Part shown: piece by piece, positions 22,298 to 34,201 of the stretch | Position numbering within the stretch: the first letter of the stretch is position 1 | How the letters are laid out: every line of letters begins with the position of its first letter | Assembly: GCA_016800925.1 (NCBI GenBank) | Contig: JABCPU010000203.1 | Coordinates: 1 to 64,000, forward strand | Direction of reading: 5' to 3' | From: Suillus spraguei | Lineage: Eukaryota; Basidiomycota; Agaricomycetes; Boletales; Suillaceae | Length of the DNA: 64,000 nt | Translations under genes and position numbers: made by a program | Notes under the pieces: generated by a model | The model's database searches: none | Told to the model about the DNA's origin: nothing | Seen by the model: the letters and a program-made list of their open reading frames with translations, nothing else

Positions 22298-22405
22298 ATG
22301 TTCCTCACTGCATCCTTGCTCCTAGCTTTGTCAATCACGGGATCCCCTGTCGAAGTTCGCAATTCTCCCATCATCCTTCCCCTCACCGGGAGACTGAACC
22401 TCTGA
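22298..22405 (+). pseudogene. Peptidase exon 1 fragment, inverted (copy 5)
   Basis: On the plus strand, opposite to its neighbours, a start codon at 22298 opens the peptidase signal peptide (MFLTASLLLALSITGSPVEV) and ends at TGA 22403 after 35 codons. Its 5' flank (21640-22297) is the inverted flank of the peptidase block, so copy 2 and this fragment face head to head. Confidence 0.7.
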
Positions 22406-22418
22406 AAGCATTCGTATG

Positions 22419-22541
22419 CTATTCGGCAATTGGGGTAAATACACCGTAGCACTTGCCGTTGGGGTACGTGGCAGGGTTAGTTCTGGTGTTGAATGTCAAA
22501 TCTTCAGACCCAATGCCAAGGATGCCGTCATATCTGAAAGC
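22419..22541 (-). pseudogene. Peptidase exon 3 fragment
   Basis: A minus-strand piece reads YDGILGIGSEDLTFNTRTNP, the region after the first active site in the complete copies, then diverges. It abuts the plus-strand exon 1 fragment, so this locus was rearranged. From 22542 to 23099 I see no gene. Confidence 0.6.
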
Positions 22542-23099
22542 ATGTGCAAGGGTAGTACATAGAGGCATCGATACGAATGAGCACGTACACAAGAGCCGCA
22601 TCAAAAAAAGACTTGCTGTGAAACAGACAGCGGACTGCAACCAGGAACAAAAGCCTGGGGCGGTAATGAATGAAGAACGAAAGTAGAAATGAAAACTCAG
22701 TACATACCTGCGCGGCCTGAGCAGTGAGTGAGGGCAATAAGCCAACGAGGAAGGACAACGAGCGAGGTCTTGTGCCTGGGCATCTAGGAGATGAGGTTGG
22801 TTGATGCAGTGAAGCAGCATAAAACGCACAAAACACCACTGTAGCTGCAAACTGGGATCACAGGGATCACAGTGGAGTTCCTGAATTCACCTGCGTCATA
22901 TTTCAATTATGATGAGAGGATAGGGCACCTCACTGAGGCTGACTGGTCAACCAAAAATCCAGTAGGAGAAGACGACGAGGTAGAAGTTGATCAGTTGGAA
23001 CTTGGAACTTGGAGCCGTCTATGGTCATGACGGCGCATAGCGAGTCATGGTCTCCTCGAACAAAAAATTCACGAAGCTGTGCGCATTATCCATAGTGTG

Positions 23100-23520
23100 A
23101 TCATCCATCATGACGTGCACAAGTACGCTCGTTCTTGCTAGTTTCATTGAGGACAACAAAGTCTGAGCCATTACCAACGGAGTCATTCCGAAGACTATTT
23201 CTGAACTCCTCTTGATGGACATCGCCGCGTTCGCACGCAATATTCTAGAGCATTTTGAGAGAAAGGCCAACTTCTTTGAGATTGCGAGATATGGATAATG
23301 GGGTGATGGTGATGTTGTGCTCGACTGCAAGCCAGGTCGAAAACCCGTCGAGGAACAAATCTTGAGCAGAGTTCTTCAATATGTTTTGCCAATGAAAGCA
23401 GCTGGCCCGAGAAACACTGAGCATTGCAGAGATATCTTCAACGTTCCAACCACGATACCAGAGTGTGAGCGCATATCCTTTTAGATCGTTGCTTATTCGT
23501 CGGTTGACCAGCGAACACTG
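23100..23520 (-). pseudogene. Tc1/mariner-type transposase relic
   Basis: The minus strand encodes a helix-turn-helix N-terminus (ISNDLKGYALTLWYRGW, VEDISAMLSVSRASCFHW), then VEHNITITPLSISRNLKEVG, and in another frame FVVLNETSKNERT. The last is the first catalytic block, usually D-E-S/T; here the Asp is Asn. Frame changes and the absent second half show that it is dead. Confidence 0.65.
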
Positions 23521-23634
23521 AGACGCAGTGATGGCCCAACCCAACCAAATCACGTTTCGCCCTCACACGGTAATACGAATACGTATGTGATGTTATCTTT
23601 CCTGGTGAGATGACGTTTTGGACTTTTGGTGATG

Positions 23635-23815
23635 TTGATGGTTTAGAGGGAGAACTTGTGCAGTGGTCAACAACAGGCTCGTCATTCATCGTGCAATCTC
23701 AGAAAACGATTGATGATTCACAGTCGCATGTGCTTGTCAAAATTTTCCCTATATTTTCAAGTTCAATTCGATCGCATGGTTCTTCGTCACACAAGATCAC
23801 CCATGCTACGAATCG
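23635..23815 (+). pseudogene. MAK11 fragment 2
   Basis: Second stray copy of the MAK11 exon 3-intron-exon 4 region, beginning GATGGTTTAGAGGGAGAACT as in 19186. It lies downstream of peptidase copy 3, the same relative place as fragment 1 next to copy 2. The adjoining stretch to about 24110 is also shared with 19366-19690 and holds no gene. Confidence 0.75.
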
Positions 23816-24237
23816 CCGTGTCGAGCCTCCAGATCTATATGTCTGATCAAAGCAGAGGTCACCATGGTAGTCAGGAAAGAACATTTAAATAGGAAATTGA
23901 GCTAGCAACACAGTAGGGTGAATAGAATTGGAGACCCACAACGCCATGGAAAAAAAAAAAAAGTCTTCATGGTAGTCAATAAAAGAGTACAGAAAGAAGA
24001 AAGAACGATGAATACCCAATTAAGCTGTCCGAACTGAAATAAGATTCTATGTTCGCCAATACGGTCTACGAAAGCTGTGAATTGCGGGTCCCCCATGCTC
24101 CAAATTAATGTTGTTGAGACTCAAGATGCGAATGCTATGCCATAACATCGACGACTTTACCTACGTTGCGATTCAGCCATCTGTACAAACCCGTTTGCGT
24201 CGGAAAACGATCCCTTGTATATTTTGGCAATTCCATA

Positions 24238-25723
24238 TTAGTTGGTGATGGCACCAGTGAACGGGGTTGTGGCAAAAGCGACCCCGACGTTGTCACCATC
24301 TAACACAGTGTAGAAGCGCTGCATAAATGTGTAGCCAGCAATAAAGTCAAGCCCATGGCAGTGGGTGTGCCCATGCTGGTAATGATGAGATATATGCCAT
24401 ATTTCTCACCGCCAGAAAGCTTGTTGTTGAGAGAACGAGGCCATATTTGCGCGTTAGGGATGAGACTGAGGATTTGCTGTGCAAAATGATGAACAAGGGG
24501 TGTGAGGGCTTACAGAATTGACATACGTCGCTAATATGGAATTTCAAGTCCCGTAGGGCATTGTACTGGTCAGAGGTAATACGGAGAAGACCAGTTGGCT
24601 GATCGAAAGTAGCGCCGGTTGCCGCCTGGTACTTGTCATAGGCATCTATTGAACGCTTATTAGACCATTATTACTCGCTGCACTCTAAATACACACCAGA
24701 GGCAATTTTAATGAAGGTGCTGCCAGTATCGATGATACCAGCAGTGTGGAACAAGATCACCGTGTTGCCATAAGTGATGCTCTGATCGATACCCCAGTAG
24801 CTCGCTGAGAGGGGGTGTGGGTGATGGGACTGAAACAAAACAATTACTAAGAGTCTGGATTGATGTAGGAGCTGAGGTAGCTTACGTGAATACAATGGTA
24901 CCAGTGAACTTGGTATAGTCAACGCCACCAAAGGAGAGCTCTCCAACATCGGTGCCTCGATCCCCAGTGATGGGCTGGAAAAAGATACCAATAAGGTTAT
25001 GACTAATGGCTCCTGCGTTAACCAGGCAGTCGGTAAAAGTCGGGTACGTTTCAGTCGGGTCATCTGTCAGGGTGTTGACTGTCAAATATCGAGGCCCGAG
25101 GCCAAGGATACCGTCATATCCGATGTTCCTCGAAGTAGAAGCAACAGCGAGTTCGTAGTCGGGGATGGTGAGCCCACTACCGAGAGTGACGGTATCTCGG
25201 AAGATAGTTCCTATAGATAATTGTAGGTATGTTAAAATTATGATATTGTTGTATGTTATACCAGAGAAGGAGGTAACACTAGGCCCCCTAGCACCGTAGA
25301 TTTCCTCTACGCCCTGTCTAGTGTTGACGCTGGTGCCCGTTAGCTTGTATGGAGTGGAGGCGCCGATCCACGTAACAGAGCTACCGGTGTCGACAATCAA
25401 GGTGTCTTCAATAATACGTTAGCAGCCGCATGTTTTCTCAGTGTTGAACTAACAGATTCTGGAGGGACTGCCAACGCCAAGTGCTGCGATATATTTACCC
25501 CCGCCGAATGCCATAGGAATACTTTCAGCACGTCTGCCATTCGTATGGTAATCCTTCAAGGCCGCCACACGAGCTTTATCGTGTTGCACGAGGTCGATAG
25601 TACCATTGGAGAAGTTCAGGTTCCTGGTAAGGGGAAGGATGATGGGAAAATTGCGAACTTGAACGGGCGATCCTGCGATTGACAAAGCCAGGAGAGTGTC
25701 AACAAGAATGCACTGAGGAACAT
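24238..25723 (-). pseudogene. Pepsin-family (A1) aspartic peptidase, copy 3
   Basis: The six-exon layout is recognisable. Catalytic motifs are LIVDTGSSVTWIGA and GIIDTGSTF, and the splice junction after exon 1 is in frame. Three one-base losses are visible against the other copies: in the signal peptide (near 25690, just after the ATG at 25721-25723), at the start of exon 4 (near 24810), and in exon 6 (near 24350). It is a pseudogene. The normal stop codon is still present at 24238. Confidence 0.75.
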
Positions 25724-26395
25724 GACTTATTGTAAGTAATATTATACTCAGTAGCCCATTATATACTTCAGGTTATGTGCCAGCAAACGCGATGACCGTG
25801 GGCCGTGGCACGTATGAAACGTCCCTCTTCGAAAGAGCAACGACGAGGTAGTTCCGATCCGAGTCACATCATGAGTGTAAAAATTTAACCTCTCCATAAA
25901 ATGTGGTAAGAGACGATTTGCTTTTGATCCTAGGAGGTGACAGAATTTCAATACAATCCACTTAGTTACCAATGGCTCAAACATTCATTGACTTACCTCA
26001 CGTTCATTTCCACAGAGATGCCACCCATCATGAATACATTGCCCAGGTAGGGTAGCAAGCGTTGCCGAGCGCTGAGGAGAGCAGTTGCAACGTCCAGATT
26101 GCGACCGTCCGACCCTGACTGAGGATCATTAATCACTTCTTGGGAGAAGGGTTTTGTTCGACGCAAATGACACGTAAAATCTTCGCCCGTTACGTCACGT
26201 TAGCGACGCAGCGTTGATGGTGCGTTCTGTTCAGGTGCCGGGTTATGCAGCCTGCCGGAATGTTTTGGCAGTACCACCAGCGCCGATTGCATTATGTAAT
26301 TATATGTTGTGCTGACCATCTATTACCATTTTTGGTCACATCACTGGTCATCAATACTTGTGTACTGAGGATAATATTTGCATAAGCACACCGAA
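25724..26395. other. Intergenic: peptidase promoter flank and MAK11 5' region
   Basis: The left half repeats the 5' flank of the peptidase block (GAAACGTCC near 25818 and ACACGTAAAATCTTCGCCCG near 26170). The right part, about 26230-26395, is the MAK11 upstream region. No gene is seen. Confidence 0.4.
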
Positions 26396-27916
26396 ATGGC
26401 CACAGTAACAAACAGCAAAAGGGCGAGACTTGCGAGCCCGCGAAAAGACAAGAAGAAAGTCCAACCCGTCCCCCAAAGTGATACGAACCATCTAGTATCC
26501 TCCACGAAGGGCAAACGAAAAGCGAAACCAACCACAAAACCTGTCTCGGATGATACTACCCTCCCAACTTCCTTCAAGGTAATCGCGGGATCCTATGAAA
26601 AACTGCTTTATGGCTTTGACGGAACTGTCTCGCTCGATGAGACTAACGATGGCTACAAATTCGAGCTGCAACCTATCTTTGTATTCCCCGCACATGTATC
26701 GTGCATCAAGGCGGTCGCTGCGTCCCCGAATGGCGGAAAATGGCTTGCTACTGGGAGTGCAGATGAAGTCATAAAGGTGTGGGATTTGCGCAGGAGAAAA
26801 GAGATCGGCGGGCTCATGCACCACGAAGGTGAGTTATAGTGATCTATATATCTGCCTCTTTCCAAATTGTTGCGACAGGGTCCATAACACAGCTTCAATT
26901 TCCCTCCCGCTCGCATCTTCTCTCAGCGTCTGAAGACGGTTCCTTGTGCCTGTTTCATGCACGCGACTGGGTCGTGCTTCGCACCCTCAAAGGCCACAAG
27001 GGACGAGTCAATTCTATAGCCGTGCATCCGTCCAACAAAGTCGCGCTGAGCGTAGGCAAAGACAATACGCTGCGCATGTGGGATCTCATGCGGGGGAAGG
27101 GGTCTGCTAGCACAAAGCTGGGGAAGGGTGAATGTTTGTTTCTCTAGGCGTCAGACCCATTTCTCATCTCATTTGATGGTTTAGAGGGAGAACTCGTGCG
27201 GTGGTCAACGACAGGCTCGTCGTTTGTTGTGCAATCTCAAAAAACGATTGATGTATTCACGGTCGTACGTGCATGTCATAACTTTCCCTATATTTTCAAA
27301 TTCAGTTCGATCGCACTTAGGACATGGTTCTTCGTAATACAATCACGCATCCATCCCGAATACATACGATTCGGTTCAGTAATCGAGTAAATGGCTCAGG
27401 AGAGCTATTGCTTGTTGGAGCAGAAGACAAAAAATTGTCGATCTACGACATTCCAGATGACCCGGAAAAAATGCCCACTGTCATTGCAGAAATGACCGGA
27501 CACTCTAATCGGTATGTACAATACACTCGCTCGGACATTGTTTTTACTGTCATTTTAGCGTAAAAGCAGTCGAGATCCTTCCTCTCGCACTACCCCGATC
27601 AACGAAGACAAATGCACTCCTCTCGACTATCATCCTGTGCACCGTCTCATCTGACGGTAAAATCCACGTTTACGACCTGGCTTCACTGCCTGCAGGACAA
27701 AAAGCCGGAAGTGAAGTGCTGCAGATATCATCTGTGGCTGAGTACGACACAAAAGGCACGCGGCTGACGTGCGTGACCATCGCGGAAGGCGAGGCTCTTG
27801 CGAATAGGAAGAGTGTGAATGGGAAACGGAAGCGGGGAGATGAAGACAGCCAAGATGAAGATGAAGAATGGGGAACTCACGAAGACGCAGAGCACGAAGA
27901 AAGTAGATCAGGCTGA
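26396..27916 (+). CDS. MAK11: MAK11/PAK1IP1-like WD40 ribosome assembly protein
   Basis: Five exons join in frame: 26396-26828, 26879-27127, 27185-27264, 27321-27511, 27559-27916, giving 436 residues; introns are 47-57 nt with good GT-AG sites. The N-terminus is basic (SKRARLASPRKDKKK). WD40 repeats follow: LATGSADEVIKVWDL, LLSASEDGSLCLFHARDW, and VHPSNKVALSVGKDNTLRMW. Then come the family-typical GELVRWSTTGSSFVVQSQ, THPSRIHTIRF and VSSDGKIHVYDL; the tail is acidic (EDSQDEDEE). MAK11 is known in yeast to act in 60S subunit assembly in the nucleolus. No lesion is seen. Two stray pieces of its exon 3-4 region lie at 19186 and 23635. Confidence 0.9.
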
Positions 27917-29591
27917 GGTTTGTTAGATTTCCTGTTTATCGTATACTTAGCTACTATAACTCACCGATGCTAGTCTTGTTTCACTTTTTTTTAGTTCATG
28001 AGGGTGTTCCTACTAGCACGAACTTTAGCCTCGTATCACCAGTCATTCGGAGTAGCATTAGTGCCTAAGTACTACCTTCGTGTGCAGTCCGAGTCAAGAT
28101 CATAATGTTTAGGTCCCGTCACTCAGCCAGCTGCGTCGATCGTTCCTCCTGATTTCTGGTAAACACCAAGTCGATGGCCAGCAGTATGACCTTCAAGGAC
28201 ACCCAACAGTCTACTTTAGATAAATACGAGCGTCTAAAAGCGCGTTTCATGAGCTGGGTCAAATGCTGGAAGTGCGCACGGTATTCACCAGACTTGGACC
28301 GCCGTAACCTTCAAGTTCCGATCGGAAGCTGCCGCAACTTAATTGATTCTTATCCAAGTTTAAGTTAACTTGTTTCATGGTTTTGATGTTCAGTTGTTGT
28401 TTGATCTCGTACCACTGATCGGAACAATGAAAGGACGTACTTTTCTGCACACGCAGTACGTGTATTATACTTACCTTGAGTGAGAATCTCAATGCCTACC
28501 AAATGATGCACAGTCTAGATACCGGTCCTTTGCCTAACAGCTACATGCTCTCCCTCAACTCCAACTCTTCTATCCTGACGTCTCATACATCTCATCCATT
28601 ACATGGAGCTATCCCTATATACGGTCCGAACATTCAGAGGACACGATGATAGCGTACAGGAAATGGCGTCCTCGAAAACGACTCAGAACTCGAGTTGAGT
28701 TCTTTATCGTTTGGACGTGCTTATGACTTTGAGAATAATAAGAACGTCCAACAATAACACTATCCGCATTTGGGACATACAAACAGGAATCAAGGGATGG
28801 TATGATCAAGATATCCGGGGATGCAGAGATGAAGGAGCTTATCGGATGTCTGTCGCATCGCATAGACTGTGCTGGTTTCATGCAGTTTTCACTCGATGAC
28901 AAAAGGTTCGTCTTTCCATCAGACTACAAACGGTCAGCTTGTTGCCACCATTACGGGTGACATGATCCTTTATCTCTGGAGTCTCAGGTGTCCTTCATTT
29001 CGACAACACATATCATGGCGCCTCCCTCATTAATTTCATTGGCATCCCGTGTTGCAACTGATCCTTCAGCGGGTAATAAATTCAAGTTCGGATCTTCTCT
29101 ATATCGCAACAATTGTCTTGTGAAAATATTTGTCAAGCCAGCAAGCTGCGTTTGCGTCGGTCAAACAAGCCGCTTTGCGACCCCAAATTATGCCTGGTAT
29201 GAAGCGACGACGATGGATTGATTGTAGTGTACATCTATCTGTCGCGATTGCGGACAGTTCCTCGAATACCCTATTATGTAAATAAACCATAGGAGTGCCA
29301 ATTGAATTTGCGAGGTGGTTAGAATCGTTTTATGCTTCCTGGGAAAAGATAGCATTAGTTGCACATAACGCAGTAACTAGCGCAAGGATCGTGGGAAATA
29401 CCAGTGGCTCAAACTGTCCCTCGAGTCGGATACGATGCAAGGTCGTATTCGAGAATTGGGCCTGCTGTCGGTAAACCCGTGTTGTTGGTCGTAGTACTGT
29501 ACTTCCAAAGTAGATGAGTCAGGCCGGCTAACTCCGATTAAGCGAATTAGGGTTACTATTCTAGACGGTAGATGATCCAACAGCCCTCACG
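27917..29591. other. Gene-poor stretch with a WD40 relic
   Basis: No intact gene. Around 28735-28800 the plus strand reads NNTIRIWDIQTG, a single WD40 repeat end resembling the WD40-TPR genes of this window, surrounded by stops. The rest shows nothing recognisable. Confidence 0.35.
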
Positions 29592-32500
29592 ATGAGCACA
29601 GCGAGGCTGAAGCGCAAGCTCGGTGACCTAGGCATCAATACATCCAGCAGAAAGGCAAACGAGAACTTTTGCCTTGTGCGTAAACCTTCTCCAATTCTCG
29701 CAGCTTGCAAACTCTCACTGACCACTACTGGCACAGATCGGCACCCCGTTGCCCCCACTCGAAAAGTCGAAAGACACAGGCGAGTTCGTACCATTATGGA
29801 AGCAAGAAGTGAGCTCTTGTGTACTTGGTCTTGTTCCACACTCAAGATATCTTTCAGGTGAAGGATGAGAAGGGCCGGAGAAGGTTGCATGGTGCCTTTA
29901 CAGGTGGTTTCTCTGCTGGGTACTTTAATACAGTGGGTTCTAAGGAAGGTGCGTTCTCTGGGAGAAATTCTGCGCAGCATATCATTTAGCACTCTATTTC
30001 AGGATGGACACCGTCAACATTCATATCCTCTCGGTCCGACAGGGCCACGAACAAGAGCCGCCCTTCCCGCCCGGAAGACTTTATGGACGAAGAAGATCTC
30101 TCAGGAATGCGTGATGACCAAAAGCTAGTCGATGAGCATGAGCAGATGGATTTACTTGGAGGAACACAAGACGAGATGAGAAAACGTGGTGAAGGCGCCG
30201 ATGACAAAGAGTGTGTACCATTACATTTCTTCATATGATACATCACTTACTAGACCCACCTCACCAAGCGCAATCACCCTCGCACTTGAGCGCTCTCTCC
30301 TCCCAGCACCAAAGGACTCTGTAGGCGCTCGCATCCTGAAGAAAATGGGCTGGCGCATTGGGCAGGGTATCGGCCCGCGGATAACATGGCGTCAGCGTGA
30401 AATGGCTTTCGGCCGTGATCCAGACATGCCTTCCGAAGACATAGACGAGGAAGCGAAGAAACACTTGTACGCCCCTCGAGATACGCCGCTGATCATCGTC
30501 GAGCGGAAGGATAACGTTCATGGCTTGGGTTATGACCCTGGACTAGGGCTGCATGCGAGTCTTGGCGTTGCGCCTGAGTCTTCCAAGCAGTCCAGTGGCC
30601 CACGCCTAGCTGGCACGTATTCTCATTTGCTGTGTGCGACCTGTTTTGACTCTGACCCGTGGTGACAGGTGGTTTCGGCCTCGGCGCGCTGAATGATGCA
30701 GACGATGACGACTTAGATGTTTATGATCACTCTCATATTCACGGCAGGAATCATCATGCATACGATGCAAATGATGTGCACGATGAGGAGCGGGTTTTGA
30801 TGAGTTCACGATCACAGGGCGCACGGGATTTAGGAAAGGCAGCACAACCTCAAGTAGGTCATCATCCAGGAGAACTGGAACATTACGGTTCAGCTTATAA
30901 ATTCTAGAGACCTTCTACCGAGAAAATAATATTTCGTGATGGGAGACAGCCTTTGAACGGATTCGTTATATCCGAGAAACCCGTGGCGGAGGACCTTTGG
31001 TCAGTAGCTCTTTTTGCGCGTATGTTGTTCGTGTAATATTCACAATTACCAGCTTCCCAATACCAGATGTACCAAAAGACTGGACACCAAATCCCAAACG
31101 CATTTGGGAGACGGAGAAAGTCAATTCGAAAGATAAAGAGAATGCAACAATACCCCCTCCGTCACAAACTCAGTCGCACGCCCGGTGGAAAACAGGCATA
31201 TCTGCGAACCAGGTTTGACAAATTCATTTTCTACAGATCTCAAGTGCTTACATGCTACTATGGACAGCGGGGAGCAGTACTTGGTGAGACACCTCTCCCT
31301 TCTGCACCCAGGTCCATCTTCGAGTACATCTCCAAGAAAGACCAAGAACGCATTAAAAACATCGCTGCAAGCCGTTTTGTCCCCCCTTCCACGTCGGAGG
31401 ATCCTTCGCCAGGTCCCTCACTCCCCATGCCTCCCACGATCACACACACCGAGCCTCATGTCGCCCAAGCTGCTCTATTCGGTTTTCAGCCTTTCACAAG
31501 TGATCCGTCTAAACAGGCAAGGTACACCGCCTATCTCCGTGCATACGCAAATCCTGGCTCAGGCGCAATTCCACCCGCACAGAAGTCTGGGCAGTCACCT
31601 GAGGAATTTGCAAAAGAGATAAACGAATATGCAAAGTCAGCTGCGTTATTCCGCCCTGTTTCTGGGGCTATGGCTGGGCGGTTTACAAGTGCCGCTGTTC
31701 TGGATCTCGGGCCGAAGATTGTCGAGGGCCTGCACACGCCTGCTGCAAAGTCAGAGGAAGGAGCGGACGGTATGGATGTGGCGGAGGAGAAGCCGAAGGA
31801 GGAAGTCAAGGAAGAAGCGCCGAAGGTACATGCTGCTCGACTGGGCATGTATGGTGTTATGACACGCGAGGTGTGTGCGTGGCAGCCTGCGCGGCTGCTG
31901 TGCAAGCGCTTTGGTGTCAAGGAACCGGATCTGGAGGTCCCTGTTGATACCTCTGGGCCGTCAGAGCAGGCTGCGGGGGCTGAGTTCACAGGCACAGCGT
32001 CAGCAGACGAAATTGCGGGTGCAAGCGCGGAAGCGACACAAATGGAGAGTGGGGGCTCCAGGAGTGGCAAGCGCGATGTTGCGAATATTGGCTTAGGGGA
32101 AGATGATGGGCAGGGGGATGATGTGCTCACGTATGAACGTCCCGGGATGGATATTTTTAAAGCAATTTTTGCGAGTGATGATGAGGAGAGTGACGAAGAG
32201 AAGGATCGCATGGACAGTATCGATGAGGTGGACGAGCCCACTGTCGTCTCTGCGCCAGCTGTGCCGCCTAAATAGGCCCAGATGTCAATCCACCACCAGC
32301 GAATGGTATTGTGGAAGATGTTGACCTGGCAACGTTCAAGCCTACCTTCATCCCCAGGGGATCCAAACCGAAAGACACGGAGAAGAAGCAAAAGAAAAAC
32401 AAGAAACAGAAGAGTTCCAAGGGTGGCGCGCTTGTTTCCTTTGAAGTAGATGAGGATGGCGGAGAGTCATTGTCGCTCACTGCTGCGCGCCAAAAACACC

Positions 32501-32703
32501 GAGATCGGGATAGCGAGAGGCCGAGGAAGAAGAAACGGAAGGATCGAGAGGGGGATGGAGGTGAAGATATGTGGGTTGAAAAACCTCTGCCTGATATCGT
32601 TAAGGCCCTGCCTATGAATGTGTCCCCTGATGAAGATGGTCAGGTTAGTGGACAGGAAAGCGGACCTCCTCGTGCTCGTAAGAGGGCAATTGACTTCATG
32701 TAA
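29592..32703 (+). CDS. GPATCH1: G-patch domain protein GPATCH1/TGH-like
   Basis: Nuclear protein of the spliceosome-associated GPATCH1 family. Exons that fit: 29592-29675, 29737-29808, 29858-29948, 30003-30210, 30254-about 30594, 30669-30853, 30908-30999, 31053-31212, 31268-32703. It starts [35 protein letters not shown] is the family N-terminus. The G-patch region reads [18 protein letters not shown], then [30 protein letters not shown] and [11 protein letters not shown]. The C-terminus is basic and ends [10 protein letters not shown]. Two doubts: the donor near 30594 is weak (a nearby GTAT at 30617 would break frame), and a TAG at 32273-32275 shifts the last 140 codons to another frame. Confidence 0.85.
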
Positions 32704-34150
32704 CGTCAGGTTATATACTATTGTATAAGTATGCATGCTCAGAGATTGACCTTGATTTTGGCGGATAGCTATGTCTCTTGTAATGTTCCGCGCTTCCTTG
32801 TTCCTGCAGTAGTGGGACAGGGAATTCAATATCTACTTGGTGTCATGCACATCACTACTTGCTCATCCTCATCACACATCCTATCTCAGTAACCCGTGCT
32901 GTCTCTGACGTCTGATCAGTTTATGCAATTACTCAGCGATGTAACGTCTCATGTGCACTAAAGGTTTGGTCTTCGAGTTTGCAAAAACCATCGAAATGCC
33001 ATTTTCCTTCGAGAAGTATTCGCCGCTGAGTCGCTTTGCAAGGTCAATATGTGTCATGGCGGACGCTGTGAAACTGGCTAAAGTCAGTATGAGATGTGCG
33101 CGCATTTAGTTCTGTCAGCGTTTCATTTAGCACGGAGGCGGGAACAAATCTCCCGACTTGCGTATAAAGGTCTTGGGTCTGAGCCTCATGATCCTCTCAA
33201 GCTCCTTCTGGGTTGCGTCACATTCGCGTGGTGAACGACACTGAATGTGCACTGCACTAATAGTAGGCGGTAGTTGTACTCGTAACTCAAGGGCGAGCCT
33301 CAGGAAAACGCGTGTACAATTTTGGCAGAGGTGGGCGCTGTCATGGCATGCTCGATCAAACTGCGAGTGGTTGCTTTGTTGTTGAAACACACCATAGACA
33401 TCATTTGCAGACTCTTTATTTCACTCCACAGCGAGTCGTAAGGTCAGGGATCGCGAGGCTTTGAACCTGAAAGTTCTTGTACCGTAAAAGATAAAGATCG
33501 TTCGACTTGGAAAGCTGTGATACTCGATCCATGTCACTCGCGGTAGGGTCGAAGATTGGGTTCATGTTCCCATTATCGACAACATGAACACTGCAGCGAC
33601 ATGAAATGAAAGTTCGTGCAGCGTTGGCTGTGGTGATACTGGTGAGAGCTTATTAATGTCTGTAGAGGGTATTGCAGGTGCATGATTGGAACAGGAATGA
33701 ACATAGGAAGATTATTTGCAAACGAGAAAAACCAGTTGAGCTGGGGGTTGCTTGAGAAACTGAGAGGCGAAAAGCAAAGCGCTGGAAGTAAGGCTGATAT
33801 CTCTAAAAGATATGACTTGTATGAGAGACAAGTTACATAGCATGTTGGAGATACTGCTCGACACGAGAAATGATGATGCACATCATGATCATCATTAGGA
33901 TAGATAGCTTTCAGTCACTGGCAGGGCTTGGAAGTGGCAACTGCACTATTGCCATTGGACATATCCTGCAGACTGTGGAGACATGAGTTGAGCGCATGTT
34001 GATTTGTACACAGTGCAGTCAAGGAAGGTGGTTATGATTTTTAAGGAGCATTCTTGCCGGAACGGAGGCGAACTGCCTCATATCTTGGGCGTCTATGAAA
34101 ACAAATTTGGTTAACGAAAGTAACACAATACACGCGCCTCTGCAGCATGA
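32704..34150. other. Intergenic, no gene recognised
   Basis: Only short unconserved frames on both strands. A minus-strand frame at 33127-33390 has four cysteines but no family that I can name. I see no repeats here. Confidence 0.4.
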
Positions 34151-34201
34151 CAAACACCCACAATCCCTCGACCGTATTCAACACCATCAACGTCTAGTAA
34201 A

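Noticed and set aside
27172..27340. Heat-shock-factor DNA-binding domain reading of the W-S-T-T-G-S segment
   Set aside because: The segment fits the MAK11 frame and splice sites, and the other two copies are fragments of this gene.
31531..32391. 286-codon minus-strand frame opposite GPATCH1
   Set aside because: Shadow of the GC-rich last exon; low-complexity Ser/Ala/Pro composition and no domain.
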